DNA of 64,000 nt from Pacificibacter marinus. GTDB taxonomy: Bacteria; Pseudomonadota; Alphaproteobacteria; Rhodobacterales; Rhodobacteraceae. Location: NCBI RefSeq assembly GCF_018860505.1, contig NZ_JAHKPU010000034.1, forward strand, positions 1-64,000, read 5' to 3'. The notes beneath the pieces were generated by a model that was given only the letters and a program-made list of their open reading frames with translations, was not told the DNA's origin and searched no databases. Position 1 is the stretch's first letter; every line of letters begins with the position of its first letter. Shown here one piece after another: positions 44,514 through 53,855 of the stretch. The translations under genes were made by a program, and so were the position numbers.

Positions 44514-44879
44514 TGTAAAACCACGGAGCGACACAAAGGTACAAATTCACCGCGTTCTGTGACCGATTGTGTTGCGAAAGTCGCGTAACCACGGACCTAA
44601 GCCTGCCCAAACAAACTTTAATTTAGCATATCAAATAGACGAGTCAGTGCCAAAAAAATTCAAAACAAATGTTATTCGTTGGAAACACACACCCAGAAAC
44701 AACAATGCACGCGCAGAAAAACCATGCAGGCGCAGCGTAAGTTTTGGAAAATATGCGCTTATTTTTTAATATCTCCAAAAACGCGACCTCTTGTCCTTGA
44801 TTTTCTATGGGCAAGGGGGCCATCTATGCTCTAGTAAAAGAGAGCCTAGAACAGGCCAACTGGGAACGAGCATTATATA
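44514..44879. other. gap upstream of ptsP, nothing recognised
   Basis: 366 bp without a convincing frame, RNA gene or strong hairpin; AT content is higher than in the flanking genes. It must contain the ptsP promoter, but no clear -35/-10 pair was found. Confidence 0.4.
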
Positions 44880-47132
44880 ATGTCGCAAAGTCTTGAAAGT
44901 GAAAGCCGAAAGCTGCTTGGTCGTCTAAGGGACACCTTGGCCGAAGATGGCGCGGGTCAAGAGCGCCTTAATCGTATCACCCACTTGATCGCGGATTCGA
45001 TGCACACCGAGGTGTGTTCGATCTACCTGTTTCGCGACAGTGAAACCTTAGAGCTTTGTGCCACCGAAGGCTTAAAAGCCGAAGCGGTTCACCAGACGCG
45101 TATGCGCATCGGCGAAGGTTTGGTCGGCAGAGTTGCCAAATCCAAACGCATCGTCAACACTGCGGATGCCCCCTCGTCCAAAGGCTTTCGCTACATGCCT
45201 GAGACCGGCGAAGAGATTTATTCGTCTTTCTTAGGCCTGCCCATTCAACGCCTTGGCGACACTCTTGGCGTTCTGGTTGTCCAATCCAAAGAAGCGCGCC
45301 AGTTTTCAGATGACGAACTCTACGCCCTCGAAGTTGTGGCGATGGTTTTGGCAGAAATGACCGAACTTGGTGCCTTTATCGGCGAAGAATCCGCGCTTGG
45401 TGCACTGCACCAAAATCCAGTGATGTTTCGCGGAGCAACCGGCCAAGAAGGTGTCGCAGAAGGCCACGTCTATTTGCATGAGCCGCGCGTGGTTGTCACA
45501 AATCCTGTGGCTGACGATCCAGACGTCGAACTGGAGCGATTGCGCGATGCGGTCAGCACCCTGCGCATTTCGGTTGATGAAATGCTATCTGGCGTAGACA
45601 CAAAAGAAAAAGATCAGCGCGAGGTGCTAGAAGCCTATCGCATGTTCGCCAATTCCAGCAGCTGGTTGCGCCGCATGGAAACGGACATCAGCCGTGGTCT
45701 TTCTGCGGAAGCCGCCGTTGAAAAAGAACAATCCTTGGCGCGCACCCGTTTGTCCAATGTGCCTGACGCCTATTTGCGCGAGCGTTTGCATGATCTTGAT
45801 GATCTGTCCAACCGCATGTTGCGCATTTTGACGGGGCAAGGATCGGACACTGGTGCAGAAATGCCCGACGACCCTATTTTGATCGCCCGCAACATCGGCC
45901 CTGGCGAATTGCTGGAATACGGAAAATCCTTGCGCGGCATTGTTTTAGAACAAGGCTCGGTCGGGTCTCACGCAGCGATCGTTGCGCGAGCTTTGGCCAT
46001 TCCTTTGGTCATTCATGCCGCAAAAATCACTACAAAGGCGCTCAATGGGGATGCCGTTTTGGTCGATGGCGATCAGGGCGTGGTGCATTTGCGCCCCGAA
46101 GACAGCGTTGCCGCAGCCTTTCGCGACAAAATTGCCATGCAAACCGAAGCCAGCAAGGCCTACATCGATCTCGTCGATAAAAAAGCGACAACGCCATGCG
46201 GTAAAACCATTGCTCTACACATGAATGCAGGTCTGATGGCGGATCTCCCGTCGCTCGCCTCATCCGGCGCTGAAGGCGTTGGGTTGTTTCGCACAGAGCT
46301 GCAATTTTTGATCCGCAACTCCGTGCCCAAACGCGGCGAGCTTGCCACACTCTACAGTCACGTGATGGACGCCGCGCGCGGCAAACGAGTGGCCTTTCGC
46401 ACGCTCGATATCGGGTCAGACAAAGTCCTGCCCTATATGAAACCCCAAGACGAACCGAATCCCGCAATGGGGTGGCGCGCGATCCGTGTTGGGCTTGATA
46501 AACGTGGCGTGATGCGGATGCAGTTGCAGGCCCTTATCCGCGCCTGCGCGGGACGCCCGCTGACGATCATGTTCCCCTTTGTGGCCCAGTTCGAAGAATT
46601 TCGTGCTGCGCGTGCAATGCTCGATGCCGAGCTTGCTAATGAGGAACGCTTGGGGCACGTGCTGCCCACATCCGTCGAAGTGGGCGCAATGCTGGAAACG
46701 CCTTCCTTGGCCTTTGCGCCTAATCAATTCTTTATCGAGACTGATTTTATATCAATCGGCGGTAACGACCTAAAACAGTTCTTCTTTGCGGCGGACCGCG
46801 AAAACGAACGGGTTCGGCGGCGCTATGACACGTTGAATGTGTCGTTTTTAAGTTTCATTCGTCAAATCGTGGATCGCTGCGAGACCCATGGAACGCCTGT
46901 GTCATTCTGTGGCGAAGATGCAGGACGACCACTCGAGGCGATCTGTTTTGCGGCAATGGGATTGAAATCCCTTTCTATGCGCCCAGCCTCAATCGGCCCG
47001 ATCAAACACGCCTTGCGTCAAGTGAACTTGGATGCCGTGGCGCAATTGATTGATGCCGCGGCCACGCGCGGCGAACAGACCGTAAGGACGGATGTGGCAG
47101 CCTATTTGGCCGACCAAGGCATCACAGCTTAA
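44880..47132 (+). CDS. ptsP: phosphoenolpyruvate-protein phosphotransferase PtsP (EI-Ntr)
   Basis: 750 residues. An N-terminal GAF domain (about 15-165) is followed by a complete enzyme I: the phosphorylated histidine His364 in GSVGSHAAIVARAL, the PEP-binding GVGLFRTELQFL, and the C-terminal GNDLKQFFFAADREN and FCGEDAGRP with the catalytic cysteine. It starts the nitrogen phosphotransferase chain (PEP to NPr to EIIA-Ntr), which in alphaproteobacteria regulates potassium, nitrogen and stress functions rather than sugar transport. The partner genes are not in this window. Confidence 0.94.
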   Translation: MSQSLESESRKLLGRLRDTLAEDGAGQERLNRITHLIADSMHTEVCSIYLFRDSETLELCATEGLKAEAVHQTRMRIGEGLVGRVAKSKRIVNTADAPSSKGFRYMPETGEEIYSSFLGLPIQRLGDTLGVLVVQSKEARQFSDDELYALEVVAMVLAEMTELGAFIGEESALGALHQNPVMFRGATGQEGVAEGHVYLHEPRVVVTNPVADDPDVELERLRDAVSTLRISVDEMLSGVDTKEKDQREVLEAYRMFANSSSWLRRMETDISRGLSAEAAVEKEQSLARTRLSNVPDAYLRERLHDLDDLSNRMLRILTGQGSDTGAEMPDDPILIARNIGPGELLEYGKSLRGIVLEQGSVGSHAAIVARALAIPLVIHAAKITTKALNGDAVLVDGDQGVVHLRPEDSVAAAFRDKIAMQTEASKAYIDLVDKKATTPCGKTIALHMNAGLMADLPSLASSGAEGVGLFRTELQFLIRNSVPKRGELATLYSHVMDAARGKRVAFRTLDIGSDKVLPYMKPQDEPNPAMGWRAIRVGLDKRGVMRMQLQALIRACAGRPLTIMFPFVAQFEEFRAARAMLDAELANEERLGHVLPTSVEVGAMLETPSLAFAPNQFFIETDFISIGGNDLKQFFFAADRENERVRRRYDTLNVSFLSFIRQIVDRCETHGTPVSFCGEDAGRPLEAICFAAMGLKSLSMRPASIGPIKHALRQVNLDAVAQLIDAAATRGEQTVRTDVAAYLADQGITA

Positions 47133-47137
47133 CCCTG

Positions 47138-47956
47138 TTATTGAGATGCGACTTCTGCGCGCAACATGTCTTTGAGAGCCTCGAAACTTTCGCCGGAATC
47201 CTCACTGAGGCGCAGCATTCCGAATGTCACATGCGCCATGTCTTGGTAATAGGTGGTATAGGCATAGTTGGTCGCGGCACCAGCAACGGCACCGAGTATA
47301 GGCACGGTTTGCGCCGCAAGTTTTTGCCCTAAGACAACAGACAAACGCGGCGCGACACGGGCAATGATGCCGTGCAGTGTCGCTCCCGTCAGCGTGGTGC
47401 GGGTGGTAAGAAACCCAAGATCCGCACCGTCATCATCTTCAAGCGGCCCAGCGGCGGCAAAGACCGTGATGCAAGCCTTGCGCACGTCCTCACGTTCGGG
47501 GTCAAACCCATGTTCTTTTGCGACGGCTTGGATCGCGTGCAGCAAAATTGTTGTGGTCACCGGCAGCTCGGCCAAAGCAGTGGGTAACCCACCTGCCCCG
47601 CCCACAGCCCCAAGGCCAGACGACACCGCTTTCGACAACCAACCGCCGCCCTCAAAACCGTTTTTACGGGACCGCGACGCACCATCAAAGGCCAATTCTA
47701 GTGCCGACATGGTGACGGTTTCCAACTGACTGCGCACAGGCGTGGGCAGTTTACTGAACAAACCGTCTGCCGTGCCCCCCACCATATTGAGCACCTGCAT
47801 CCCCGGATTATTGGCGCGGCGCAATCGTGTGGCCAATGCGCGGATGGCTTCGGGTGTGGGGGCCTGCAAAACAGCGGCCTCTCCGTCATATAGGCTGGGT
47901 ATTTTCTGTTTCATGGAAACAATGTGGGGACTGGTTTCAACTTTGCCAAGTGCCAA
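47138..47956 (-). CDS. EcsC family protein
   Basis: 272 residues from TTG 47956 (GAGG seven bases upstream); an internal ATG at 47914 would give 258 residues. Recognised as EcsC-like from the Gly/Ala-rich central part (SSGLGAVGGAGGLPTALAELPVTTTILLHAI) and ITVFAAAGPLEDDD. The domain is named after a Bacillus protein of the Ecs transporter cluster; the biochemical role is unknown, and a lipid- or membrane-associated function is suspected. It converges with ptsP (5 bp apart). Confidence 0.8.
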   Translation of the reverse strand: MALGKVETSPHIVSMKQKIPSLYDGEAAVLQAPTPEAIRALATRLRRANNPGMQVLNMVGGTADGLFSKLPTPVRSQLETVTMSALELAFDGASRSRKNGFEGGGWLSKAVSSGLGAVGGAGGLPTALAELPVTTTILLHAIQAVAKEHGFDPEREDVRKACITVFAAAGPLEDDDGADLGFLTTRTTLTGATLHGIIARVAPRLSVVLGQKLAAQTVPILGAVAGAATNYAYTTYYQDMAHVTFGMLRLSEDSGESFEALKDMLRAEVASQ

Positions 47957-47964
47957 TTAGCGCC

Positions 47965-48456
47965 TCACATCACCCGTTCGACCAAACCAGAGACACCGTC
48001 CCAAGCGCCTTCCGTCAAAGCCACACCCAAAACCCGCTCAGGGTTTGTCGGTGGCGGCATACGCACGTCTTTGAGCAGCGTGAATCCAAAACGACGATAA
48101 TAGGGTTCATCGCCCACCAACATCACCCGTTCCCACCCCAAAACGCGCGCGCGCTCCATGCTGTCTTGCATCAACAACCCGCCCAAGCCCTCACCTTGAC
48201 GTGTTGGATGCACGGCGATGGGACCAAGCAGCAAAGCCACGGTTTTTTGCGGACCAATGTGAATGGGCCAATAGCGAATAGCCGCCGATACAATCCCAAG
48301 TTCATCGCGTGCGACAAGACATAGATCGGTAACTTTGAGGACACCATCGCGCAGCCGATACGAGGACAAAGCTTCGCGCCCAGGGGCAAAACATGTGTCA
48401 TAAAGGCTTTCGACCTCCCACATGTCATCTGCATTTTCGACTTCGAGTTTGTACAC
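47965..48456 (-). CDS. GNAT family N-acetyltransferase
   Basis: 163 residues. The acetyl-CoA binding loop is visible as AVHPTRQGEGLGGLLMQDSMERA, followed by VMLVGDEPYYRRFGF, as in the YhbS-like subgroup. Acceptor unknown. Eight bases separate it from the EcsC gene, which probably shares its transcript. Confidence 0.85.
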   Translation of the reverse strand: MYKLEVENADDMWEVESLYDTCFAPGREALSSYRLRDGVLKVTDLCLVARDELGIVSAAIRYWPIHIGPQKTVALLLGPIAVHPTRQGEGLGGLLMQDSMERARVLGWERVMLVGDEPYYRRFGFTLLKDVRMPPPTNPERVLGVALTEGAWDGVSGLVERVM

Positions 48457-48604
48457 CCCAGCCCCCTGTTCACATCTTTCACATCAAGCGACCCAATCTG
48501 TCGCGCGATATTTCGCTCGAAATTCTGCTATCATGGCACTAGGTAAGGGGCAACGCATCACGCGCTGCATTTCACGCGCCTTTTTTGGACAGAGAGACCC
48601 AACA

Positions 48605-49189
48605 ATGTTTTATCGCCCCGAAGACGGCCACGACCTGCCGCACAATCCGTTCAATGCCATCGTGTCACCGCGTCCAATTGGCTGGATTTCTTCGCGCTCG
48701 AAAGACGGCATCGATAATCTTGCCCCCTATTCATTTTTCAATGCTGTCGCCTATGTACCGCCGCAAGTGATGTTTTCAAGCGCAGGACGCAAAGACAGCC
48801 TGAATAACATTGAGGCCACGGGTGTATTTGCAGTCAATTTGGTCGGCGCACCTATGGCACAAGCTATGAACCTGTCATCGCAAGTTCTCAACGCAGACGT
48901 GGATGAATTCGTACATGCCGGCCTCACTAAAACCGAATGCGATACGATTTCTTGCGCACGCGTTGTAAATGCACCGGCCACTTTGGAATGCAAAGTCACA
49001 CAGATTATTCGGCTTGAGGGTGCAGATAATCACGCCATTTTTGGCGAAGTCACTGGTGTGCACATGCGAGATGATTGCATTGTTGACGGGCGTTTTGACG
49101 TGATCTCTGCACAGCTTTTGTCACGCCTAGGCTACCGAGATTACGCGCAGGTGACAGATTTATTCGAGCTGGTGCGTCCCGACAGTTAA
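48605..49189 (+). CDS. flavin reductase-like protein (FMN-binding split barrel)
   Basis: 194 residues from ATG 48605 (GAGAG upstream). The upstream frame to 48422 overlaps the GNAT gene on the other strand and looks non-coding. Family motif NPFNAIVSPRPIGWISS near the start and FFNAVAYVPPQVMFSS give an FMN-binding fold of the flavin reductase/DIM6 group. Such proteins reduce FMN with NAD(P)H or bind FMN for other chemistry. Role here unknown; it converges with the GntR gene. Confidence 0.85.
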   Translation: MFYRPEDGHDLPHNPFNAIVSPRPIGWISSRSKDGIDNLAPYSFFNAVAYVPPQVMFSSAGRKDSLNNIEATGVFAVNLVGAPMAQAMNLSSQVLNADVDEFVHAGLTKTECDTISCARVVNAPATLECKVTQIIRLEGADNHAIFGEVTGVHMRDDCIVDGRFDVISAQLLSRLGYRDYAQVTDLFELVRPDS

Positions 49190-49199
49190 CTAAAAACGG

Positions 49200-49892
49200 T
49201 TAACGTTCAAAGGGTTCGAAATAATTGGCATTCGTGGACGAAATCTGTTCGATCGTTTCATCCAATCGAGACAAATGCAGCATCCCTGCCTCAATCGCCT
49301 TGAGAGGGTCGTTTGCTTTGACGCCATCTGCAATCGCATGGTGGTCTGCAACGAGTTCTGGCATGCGATCCTCTTTGGACAGGCCAAGCATACACAAACG
49401 ATCCACTTTGGATTTTTCTGCCATGATCACATCAAAGGCGAATTCAGCCCGCGCGATCCCGCATAGCATTTCGTGAAAGGCATAATCCAACTTACCGAAA
49501 CCATCGACATCGCGGTCGGCAATGGCGCGTTCTTGGTCTTTCAATGCAGCATCCAATTTGGCCGCACTGGCCGCATCACACTGAAGTGCGGCGCGGCGCA
49601 GCACTTCGGTTTCTACAGCGGCACGCACAAAACGGGATTTCACGATCTCGCGCATGGAAAAGCGCTTTACCTCGGTGGCACGCTGCGGACGGATAAGCAA
49701 CAGATCAAGGTTAGACAGACGACTGAAGGCATCCCGAACAGGCTGGCGTGACACGCCAAAACGCGCCGCAATATCGGCTTCGGAAATTTTATCTCCAGGG
49801 CGCAACCTCAGCGTTAAAATCTCTTCTTGTATATAATCGAAGATATTATCAACACTTGTCCGCCTTACACCGTCCTGTATCACTCGCGGCAC
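49200..49892 (-). CDS. GntR-family regulator, FCD (FadR-like) subfamily
   Basis: 230 residues from GTG 49892, preceded by GGAGGT six bases upstream. N-terminal winged helix (about 10-75: RLRPGDKISEADIAARFGVSRQPVRDAFSRL) and an all-helical FCD effector domain (about 85-215) with the metal-ligand pattern D...H...H. FCD regulators mostly repress uptake and breakdown genes for carboxylates or sugar acids. The adjacent SDR/cupin/RraA/TRAP genes fit this, and TACTAGTA palindromes in their promoter regions are candidate operators, one of them in its own leader (50062-50069). Confidence 0.9.
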   Translation of the reverse strand: MPRVIQDGVRRTSVDNIFDYIQEEILTLRLRPGDKISEADIAARFGVSRQPVRDAFSRLSNLDLLLIRPQRATEVKRFSMREIVKSRFVRAAVETEVLRRAALQCDAASAAKLDAALKDQERAIADRDVDGFGKLDYAFHEMLCGIARAEFAFDVIMAEKSKVDRLCMLGLSKEDRMPELVADHHAIADGVKANDPLKAIEAGMLHLSRLDETIEQISSTNANYFEPFER

Positions 49893-50436
49893 AACGCCAC
49901 CTCCCTATTCGTTCTTATCGTCTGCCTTCGAAACTCGGTTGTATTCGCCTTCGCACCAAACTCCAAGAGGCTCGATTCCTGAGCTTTACGATTTACCGAA
50001 GGTGGGTTTGCAGATTTGCGCAACCAATCTTTGATAAATTTCACTGGAACATTGCATTGATTACTAGTATCCCAGAACAGAGGGTGACGCAAGAGTCGCC
50101 CATTGCACGCGCAAAGCGCACAATTAGAATGCATGTGAGGCACATATGTTAGGTTTTAGACGTCCCAAGTACATAAAGGCCGCGAGCACGTTTCTTGCCG
50201 TTCACCGCTTGGACGCCCAAAACACACCCAATACTGCACCCTTGTCTGCAAAGATCGGGGCTGAGATGTAGCTCAACATCAAATGGCTCGACCAAACATG
50301 CGACCAAGGGAGGACACCCCTACCGAATGCGCATTTTTGAAGGGCAGCCTTACAGCACAAGAGTTGCTTTTGCACCTCATGATTCGACGGCTCTCAACTG
50401 CCGCATCTTATTTACAACGAAAAGGAAGCTAAACGA
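49893..50436. other. divergent regulatory region between gntR and the SDR gene
   Basis: 544 bp without a convincing gene. It contains one TACTAGTA site (50062-50069) and must carry the promoters of the GntR gene and of the SDR-cupin pair. Short open frames inside have no ribosome site. Confidence 0.5.
50062..50092 (-). promoter_or_regulatory. candidate GntR operator 1 and gntR promoter
   Basis: The palindrome TACTAGTA (50062-50069) overlaps a possible minus-strand -10 TACTAG, 17 bases after TTGCGT (50092-50087). It lies 170 bp upstream of the GntR start. The same 8-mer recurs at 52547 and 52754 beside the TRAP genes. Self-repression by GntR is inferred; the promoter score itself is modest. 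Confidence 0.45.
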
Positions 50437-51180
50437 ATGAAACTTCAGGGTAAAACAGCAATCGTCACCGGTGGCGGACGCGACATCGGCATGGCAGCGG
50501 CACTTAAATTGGCATCCGAGGGTGCAAATGTTGCGATCAACTATTTCGCAAGCAGCGAAAGCGCTGAAAAAACTGTTGCGACAATCATCGCAAACGGTGG
50601 CAAAGCTTTCGCATTGAAAGGCGACTTGACCAAAGTTGCAGATGTTGAGGCGCTTGTTGCCAAAACTGTTGCAGATTTCGGTTCAGTTGACGTTTTAGTC
50701 AACAACGCTGGCGGCTTGATCGCACGCAAAACCATCGCCGAAATGCCTCTTGAGCACTGGCAGGCAGTAATGGACCTGAACTTGACCAGCACGTTCTTGA
50801 TGACCAAAGCGTGCCTTGCGCACATGGACACAGGCACAATCGTTAACCTTGCAAGCCAAGCTGCACGTGACGGTGGCGGCGGCGGTGCTGTTGCATATGC
50901 AACATCAAAAGGCGCTGTCATGACAATGACACGTGGTTTGGCCAAAGAATTGGGTCCAAAAATCCGCGTCAATGCTTTGTGCCCAGGCATGATCGACACG
51001 GATTTCCACAACATCCACACACCTGACGCGGGTCGTCGCGGCTATGAAGCGGCTGCACCTGTGAAACGCCAAGGTACAATCGAAGATGTTGCCAACTTGG
51101 TTCTGTTCCTCGCATGTGACGACAGCTCGTTCATCACAGGGACAAACGTCGACATCAACGGCGGCATGCTGTTCAGCTAA
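50437..51180 (+). CDS. short-chain dehydrogenase/reductase
   Basis: 247 residues. Cofactor motif TGGGRDIGMAAAL (the usual GxG loop with Asp in place of Gly), NNAGG, catalytic Ser in NLASQAA and YATSK. The C-terminal FITGTNVDINGGM is typical. An oxidoreductase for a hydroxy or keto group, probably in the same pathway as the cupin, RraA-like and TRAP proteins. The ribosome site AAAGGAAG is present. The cupin gene follows within 25 bp. Confidence 0.9.
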   Translation: MKLQGKTAIVTGGGRDIGMAAALKLASEGANVAINYFASSESAEKTVATIIANGGKAFALKGDLTKVADVEALVAKTVADFGSVDVLVNNAGGLIARKTIAEMPLEHWQAVMDLNLTSTFLMTKACLAHMDTGTIVNLASQAARDGGGGGAVAYATSKGAVMTMTRGLAKELGPKIRVNALCPGMIDTDFHNIHTPDAGRRGYEAAAPVKRQGTIEDVANLVLFLACDDSSFITGTNVDINGGMLFS

Positions 51181-51204
51181 ATCAGAGATGAGGGATTGAG
51201 TGAT

Positions 51205-51516
51205 ATGTCACAGTATCCGGTTGTTACGACAGGCGAATGCGTCACACGACAAGTGTTATCCGATCACCCTCACCTAATGGTGGTCGCCTTCCGCTTTGCG
51301 GCGGAGGGCGCCACTGGCGCGCTTCACAACCACCCACATGTGCAGTCCACCTATGTTGAAAGTGGGCGCTTCACGTTTACATTGGGTGATGAACAACACG
51401 AAGTTGGCCCTGGCGACAGTTTCGTCGTCCCCTCTGGTCAGCTTCATGGCTGCGTTTGCTTGGAGCCCGGCACATTGATCGACAGCTTCACGCCACGCCG
51501 TGACGACTTTTTGTAA
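51205..51516 (+). CDS. small cupin-domain protein
   Basis: 103 residues from ATG 51205 with GAGGGA upstream; a TTG nine bases earlier is too close to that site. A single cupin barrel: HNHPHVQSTYVESGRFTF gives the metal-binding His-His-...-Glu motif and QLHGCVCLEPGTLIDSF the second histidine. Similar small cupins act as sugar-acid isomerases (KdgF-like) or dioxygenases. In this locus a ring-opening or isomerising step on a sugar acid is plausible. Co-transcribed with the SDR gene; a terminator follows. Confidence 0.83.
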   Translation: MSQYPVVTTGECVTRQVLSDHPHLMVVAFRFAAEGATGALHNHPHVQSTYVESGRFTFTLGDEQHEVGPGDSFVVPSGQLHGCVCLEPGTLIDSFTPRRDDFL

Positions 51517-51554
51517 AGTCGACGCTTCGCACCAAACGACATAAGATCACACAA

Positions 51555-51585
51555 AAGGCGCACCCAAATCACTCGGGTGCGCCTT
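51555..51585. terminator. bidirectional terminator between cupin and RraA-like genes
   Basis: AAGGCGCACCC (51555-51565) and GGGTGCGCCTT (51575-51585) form a perfect 11-bp stem with a nine-base loop, preceded by A residues and followed by ATTA. It separates the two converging genes. Confidence 0.8.
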
Positions 51586-51615
51586 ATTACACTCTTATCG
51601 CATGCAGATTGCTGA

Positions 51616-52353
51616 TCAGTCCTTCGCTTTCCAAGCCTCAAACCGTTCCAAAGTATCGGGATCGGTCGGCGGATACAGTCCAATGATCGAAACACCGCGC
51701 TTCACTTCTTCAAGAACGAAATCCTCAAACAGCTCCATAGGTGCACCTTCTGCTGCGATTTCATTCGCGAGGTGACGCGGAATCACCATGATACCGTCGC
51801 CGTCGCCTAGAATAATGTCGCCAGGATAGACCGCAGCGCCGCCACAGCTGATGGGCACATCAATGTCGATGGCGTGGTGTTTGGTCAGATTCGTTGGCGC
51901 AGAGGCTTTGGCTGCAAAGACGGGCATGTCCAATTTGGCAGCCCCCGCTGCATCGCGAATTCCCCCGTCTGTCACAACACCTGCACCGCCACGCCCCTCA
52001 AGGCGGGTCAACAAGATGGAGCCGGCAGAGGCAGCAGTCGAATCTTGCCGACAATCCATAACCAGAACAGACCCCTCTGGGCAGGTTTCAATCGCAACAC
52101 GTTGTGGGTGGTCTCTTTCGCGAAAGGCCTCAATCGGATCAGTGTCTTCGCGCGCCGCGATATAACGCAATGTGAATGCAGGACCGACCATGCGCTTTGT
52201 GTCTGCCTGAAGTGGCCCAACACCCTGAATAAAACAGGATTTAAACCCTTTCTTGTAAAGCAGCGTCGCCACTGTGGCCGTACTGACCCCTTTCAGAAGT
52301 TCAATAGTATCGCTGTTCAAAGGCAGCTCGGAAGCGGGTTTGGGGTTTGGCAT
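51616..52353 (-). CDS. RraA-family protein (hydroxy-oxo-acid aldolase-like)
   Basis: 245 residues from ATG 52353 (AGGAC upstream); ATGs 27 and 54 bp further upstream are open but have no ribosome site. The RraA fold is seen in VGPAFTLRY, VLVMDCRQDSTAASAGSILLTRLEGRGGAGVVTDGGIRDA and GDIILGDGDGIMVIP. The family contains 4-hydroxy-4-methyl-2-oxoglutarate/4-carboxy-4-hydroxy-2-oxoadipate aldolases and proteins without known catalysis. Here it is probably a catabolic aldolase or decarboxylase for the acid imported by the TRAP system. Single gene, divergent from dctP. Confidence 0.87.
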   Translation of the reverse strand: MPNPKPASELPLNSDTIELLKGVSTATVATLLYKKGFKSCFIQGVGPLQADTKRMVGPAFTLRYIAAREDTDPIEAFRERDHPQRVAIETCPEGSVLVMDCRQDSTAASAGSILLTRLEGRGGAGVVTDGGIRDAAGAAKLDMPVFAAKASAPTNLTKHHAIDIDVPISCGGAAVYPGDIILGDGDGIMVIPRHLANEIAAEGAPMELFEDFVLEEVKRGVSIIGLYPPTDPDTLERFEAWKAKD

Positions 52354-52521
52354 ATATATGTCCTCATGCGGATCTATCATTGACTTGGCGATAGCATTGC
52401 ACGCCAATGCTTATGTCGGCCAAGCACCTATGCTCAGCCGAGCAACAGGCGATTGACCAGAATGGAGTAATGACAAAAACCAAGTCTGAGCCGCATTTCA
52501 AACGGTACGTTCATTGAGTTT

Positions 52522-52554
52522 TCGACACTGCCTACGGATTCTGGTATACTAGTA
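52522..52554 (+). promoter_or_regulatory. predicted promoter with candidate GntR operator 2
   Basis: TCGACA (52522-52527), five of six to the -35 consensus, is followed after 17 bases by TATACT (52545-52550), five of six to the -10. The palindrome TACTAGTA (52547-52554) overlaps the -10, the position expected for a repressor. It reads toward dctP, about 300 bp away. Confidence 0.6.
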
Positions 52555-52730
52555 ACACACACCTCGCGCTAGGGCTATTTTTTATGCATTCGAACCAAGA
52601 TTCTGCATAAAGTTTAAGCCGAACAAAGCAAGGTGACACATGGAGGTAAAATAGAAATCATTAAGTAACGTTTAACTTCAACATGTTACATGTTTTTTTC
52701 TCGAAGACGACTATCAAGGGCAAACATATT

Positions 52731-52763
52731 TTGACAGCCGTTACTTTCTAGAATACTAGTATT
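52731..52763 (+). promoter_or_regulatory. predicted dctP-proximal promoter with candidate GntR operator 3
   Basis: A perfect -35 TTGACA (52731-52736) is followed after 17 bases by TACTAG (52754-52759) as a possible -10. A perfect 12-bp palindrome AATACTAGTATT (52752-52763) covers that -10. It lies 86 bp upstream of the dctP start. It is the longest of the three related palindromes in this locus. Confidence 0.6.
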
Positions 52764-52848
52764 GAACATGGCGTATAAGTCTTCTCGCAATACCATTTCG
52801 CGACAAGGCGGCTCGCGCCCGAATTCAAATTGATCAGGGAGGATCACA

Positions 52849-53835
52849 ATGAAATTTGTAAGTGGCTTTAAAAAACTGGCACTCGGTGCTGTACTTGTTG
52901 GCACAACCGCATCCATGGCGAATGCTCTCGACATGCGCGGCTGGAACATCCACGTAGAAGACTACCCTGTGTCTCTCGCGATGGATTCATTCGCAGATGA
53001 AATCGCCGAAAAAACTGACGGCGCAGTGACTGCCGAAACATACCACAACGGCGTTTTGGGCAGCCAGCCTGACGCGATCGAGCAAATTCGTCTCGGCGTC
53101 ATCGACTTTGGTGAATTCAGCCTTGGGCCGATGGGTCAATCTATCCCAGAGACCAATGTTGTGTCTTTGCCGTTCATCTTCCCAAGCATCCCTGCGATGT
53201 ATGAAATGATGGATGGTGAAGTTGGTGAGGCAATCGGCGCGGGCATGATTGCCAAAGGTATCGTTCCTTTGGGTTGGTACGACGCTGGCGCGCGTTCTTT
53301 CTATAACTCTGTGCGCCCAATCAACACACCAGCTGATGTTGAAGGTCTAAAAATGCGCGTCATGAACAACGACTTGTTCGTTGACATGGTTGCAGCAATG
53401 GATGGCAACGCCACACCAATGGCCTTCGCAGAAGTGTACCAGTCTATCAAGACTGGCGTTGTTGACGGTGCGGAAAACAACCCACCATCCTACGAGTCAA
53501 CAAACCACTATGAGGTTGCATCTTACTACTCATTGACAGAGCACCTGATCATTCCAGAATGTCTCTGTATGAGCCTCAAAACTTGGGAAAAACTGACTCC
53601 TGAGCAGCAAGATATCGTTATGACCGCAGGCCGCAACAGTGCTAATCTTCAGCGTGAACTGTGGCAAGAGCGCGAAGCGGCAAGCATGGAAACTGTTAAA
53701 GCTGGCGGCACAGTCGTGAACACGATTGCTGACAAAGCACCGTTCCAAGCTGCGATGACACCTGTCTACGAGGGCTTCCTTGCAGACAACCCAGACCTTG
53801 CTGACTTGGTTAACATGATCCGCAACGCGGACTGA
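52849..53835 (+). CDS. dctP: TRAP transporter substrate-binding protein
   Basis: 328 residues with ribosome site GGGAGG. Signal peptide to about residue 26 (TTASMANA). The DctP fold shows HNGVLGSQPDAIEQIRLGVIDFGEFS, LPFIFPS, and GLKMRVMNN with the conserved arginine that salt-bridges the ligand carboxylate, then TGVVDGAENNPPSY. It captures an organic acid in the periplasm for sodium-driven uptake. A hairpin terminator after the stop probably makes this subunit more abundant than the membrane parts. Confidence 0.94.
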   Translation: MKFVSGFKKLALGAVLVGTTASMANALDMRGWNIHVEDYPVSLAMDSFADEIAEKTDGAVTAETYHNGVLGSQPDAIEQIRLGVIDFGEFSLGPMGQSIPETNVVSLPFIFPSIPAMYEMMDGEVGEAIGAGMIAKGIVPLGWYDAGARSFYNSVRPINTPADVEGLKMRVMNNDLFVDMVAAMDGNATPMAFAEVYQSIKTGVVDGAENNPPSYESTNHYEVASYYSLTEHLIIPECLCMSLKTWEKLTPEQQDIVMTAGRNSANLQRELWQEREAASMETVKAGGTVVNTIADKAPFQAAMTPVYEGFLADNPDLADLVNMIRNAD

Positions 53836-53855
53836 TAACGATCCACACAGGATTG

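Noticed and set aside
44569-44769. Possible small gene upstream of ptsP
   Set aside because: No ribosome site, irregular basic composition, and nothing recognisable.
48422-48604. N-terminal extension of the flavin reductase-like protein
   Set aside because: It overlaps the GNAT gene on the other strand and is not protein-like; ATG 48605 starts at the conserved domain.
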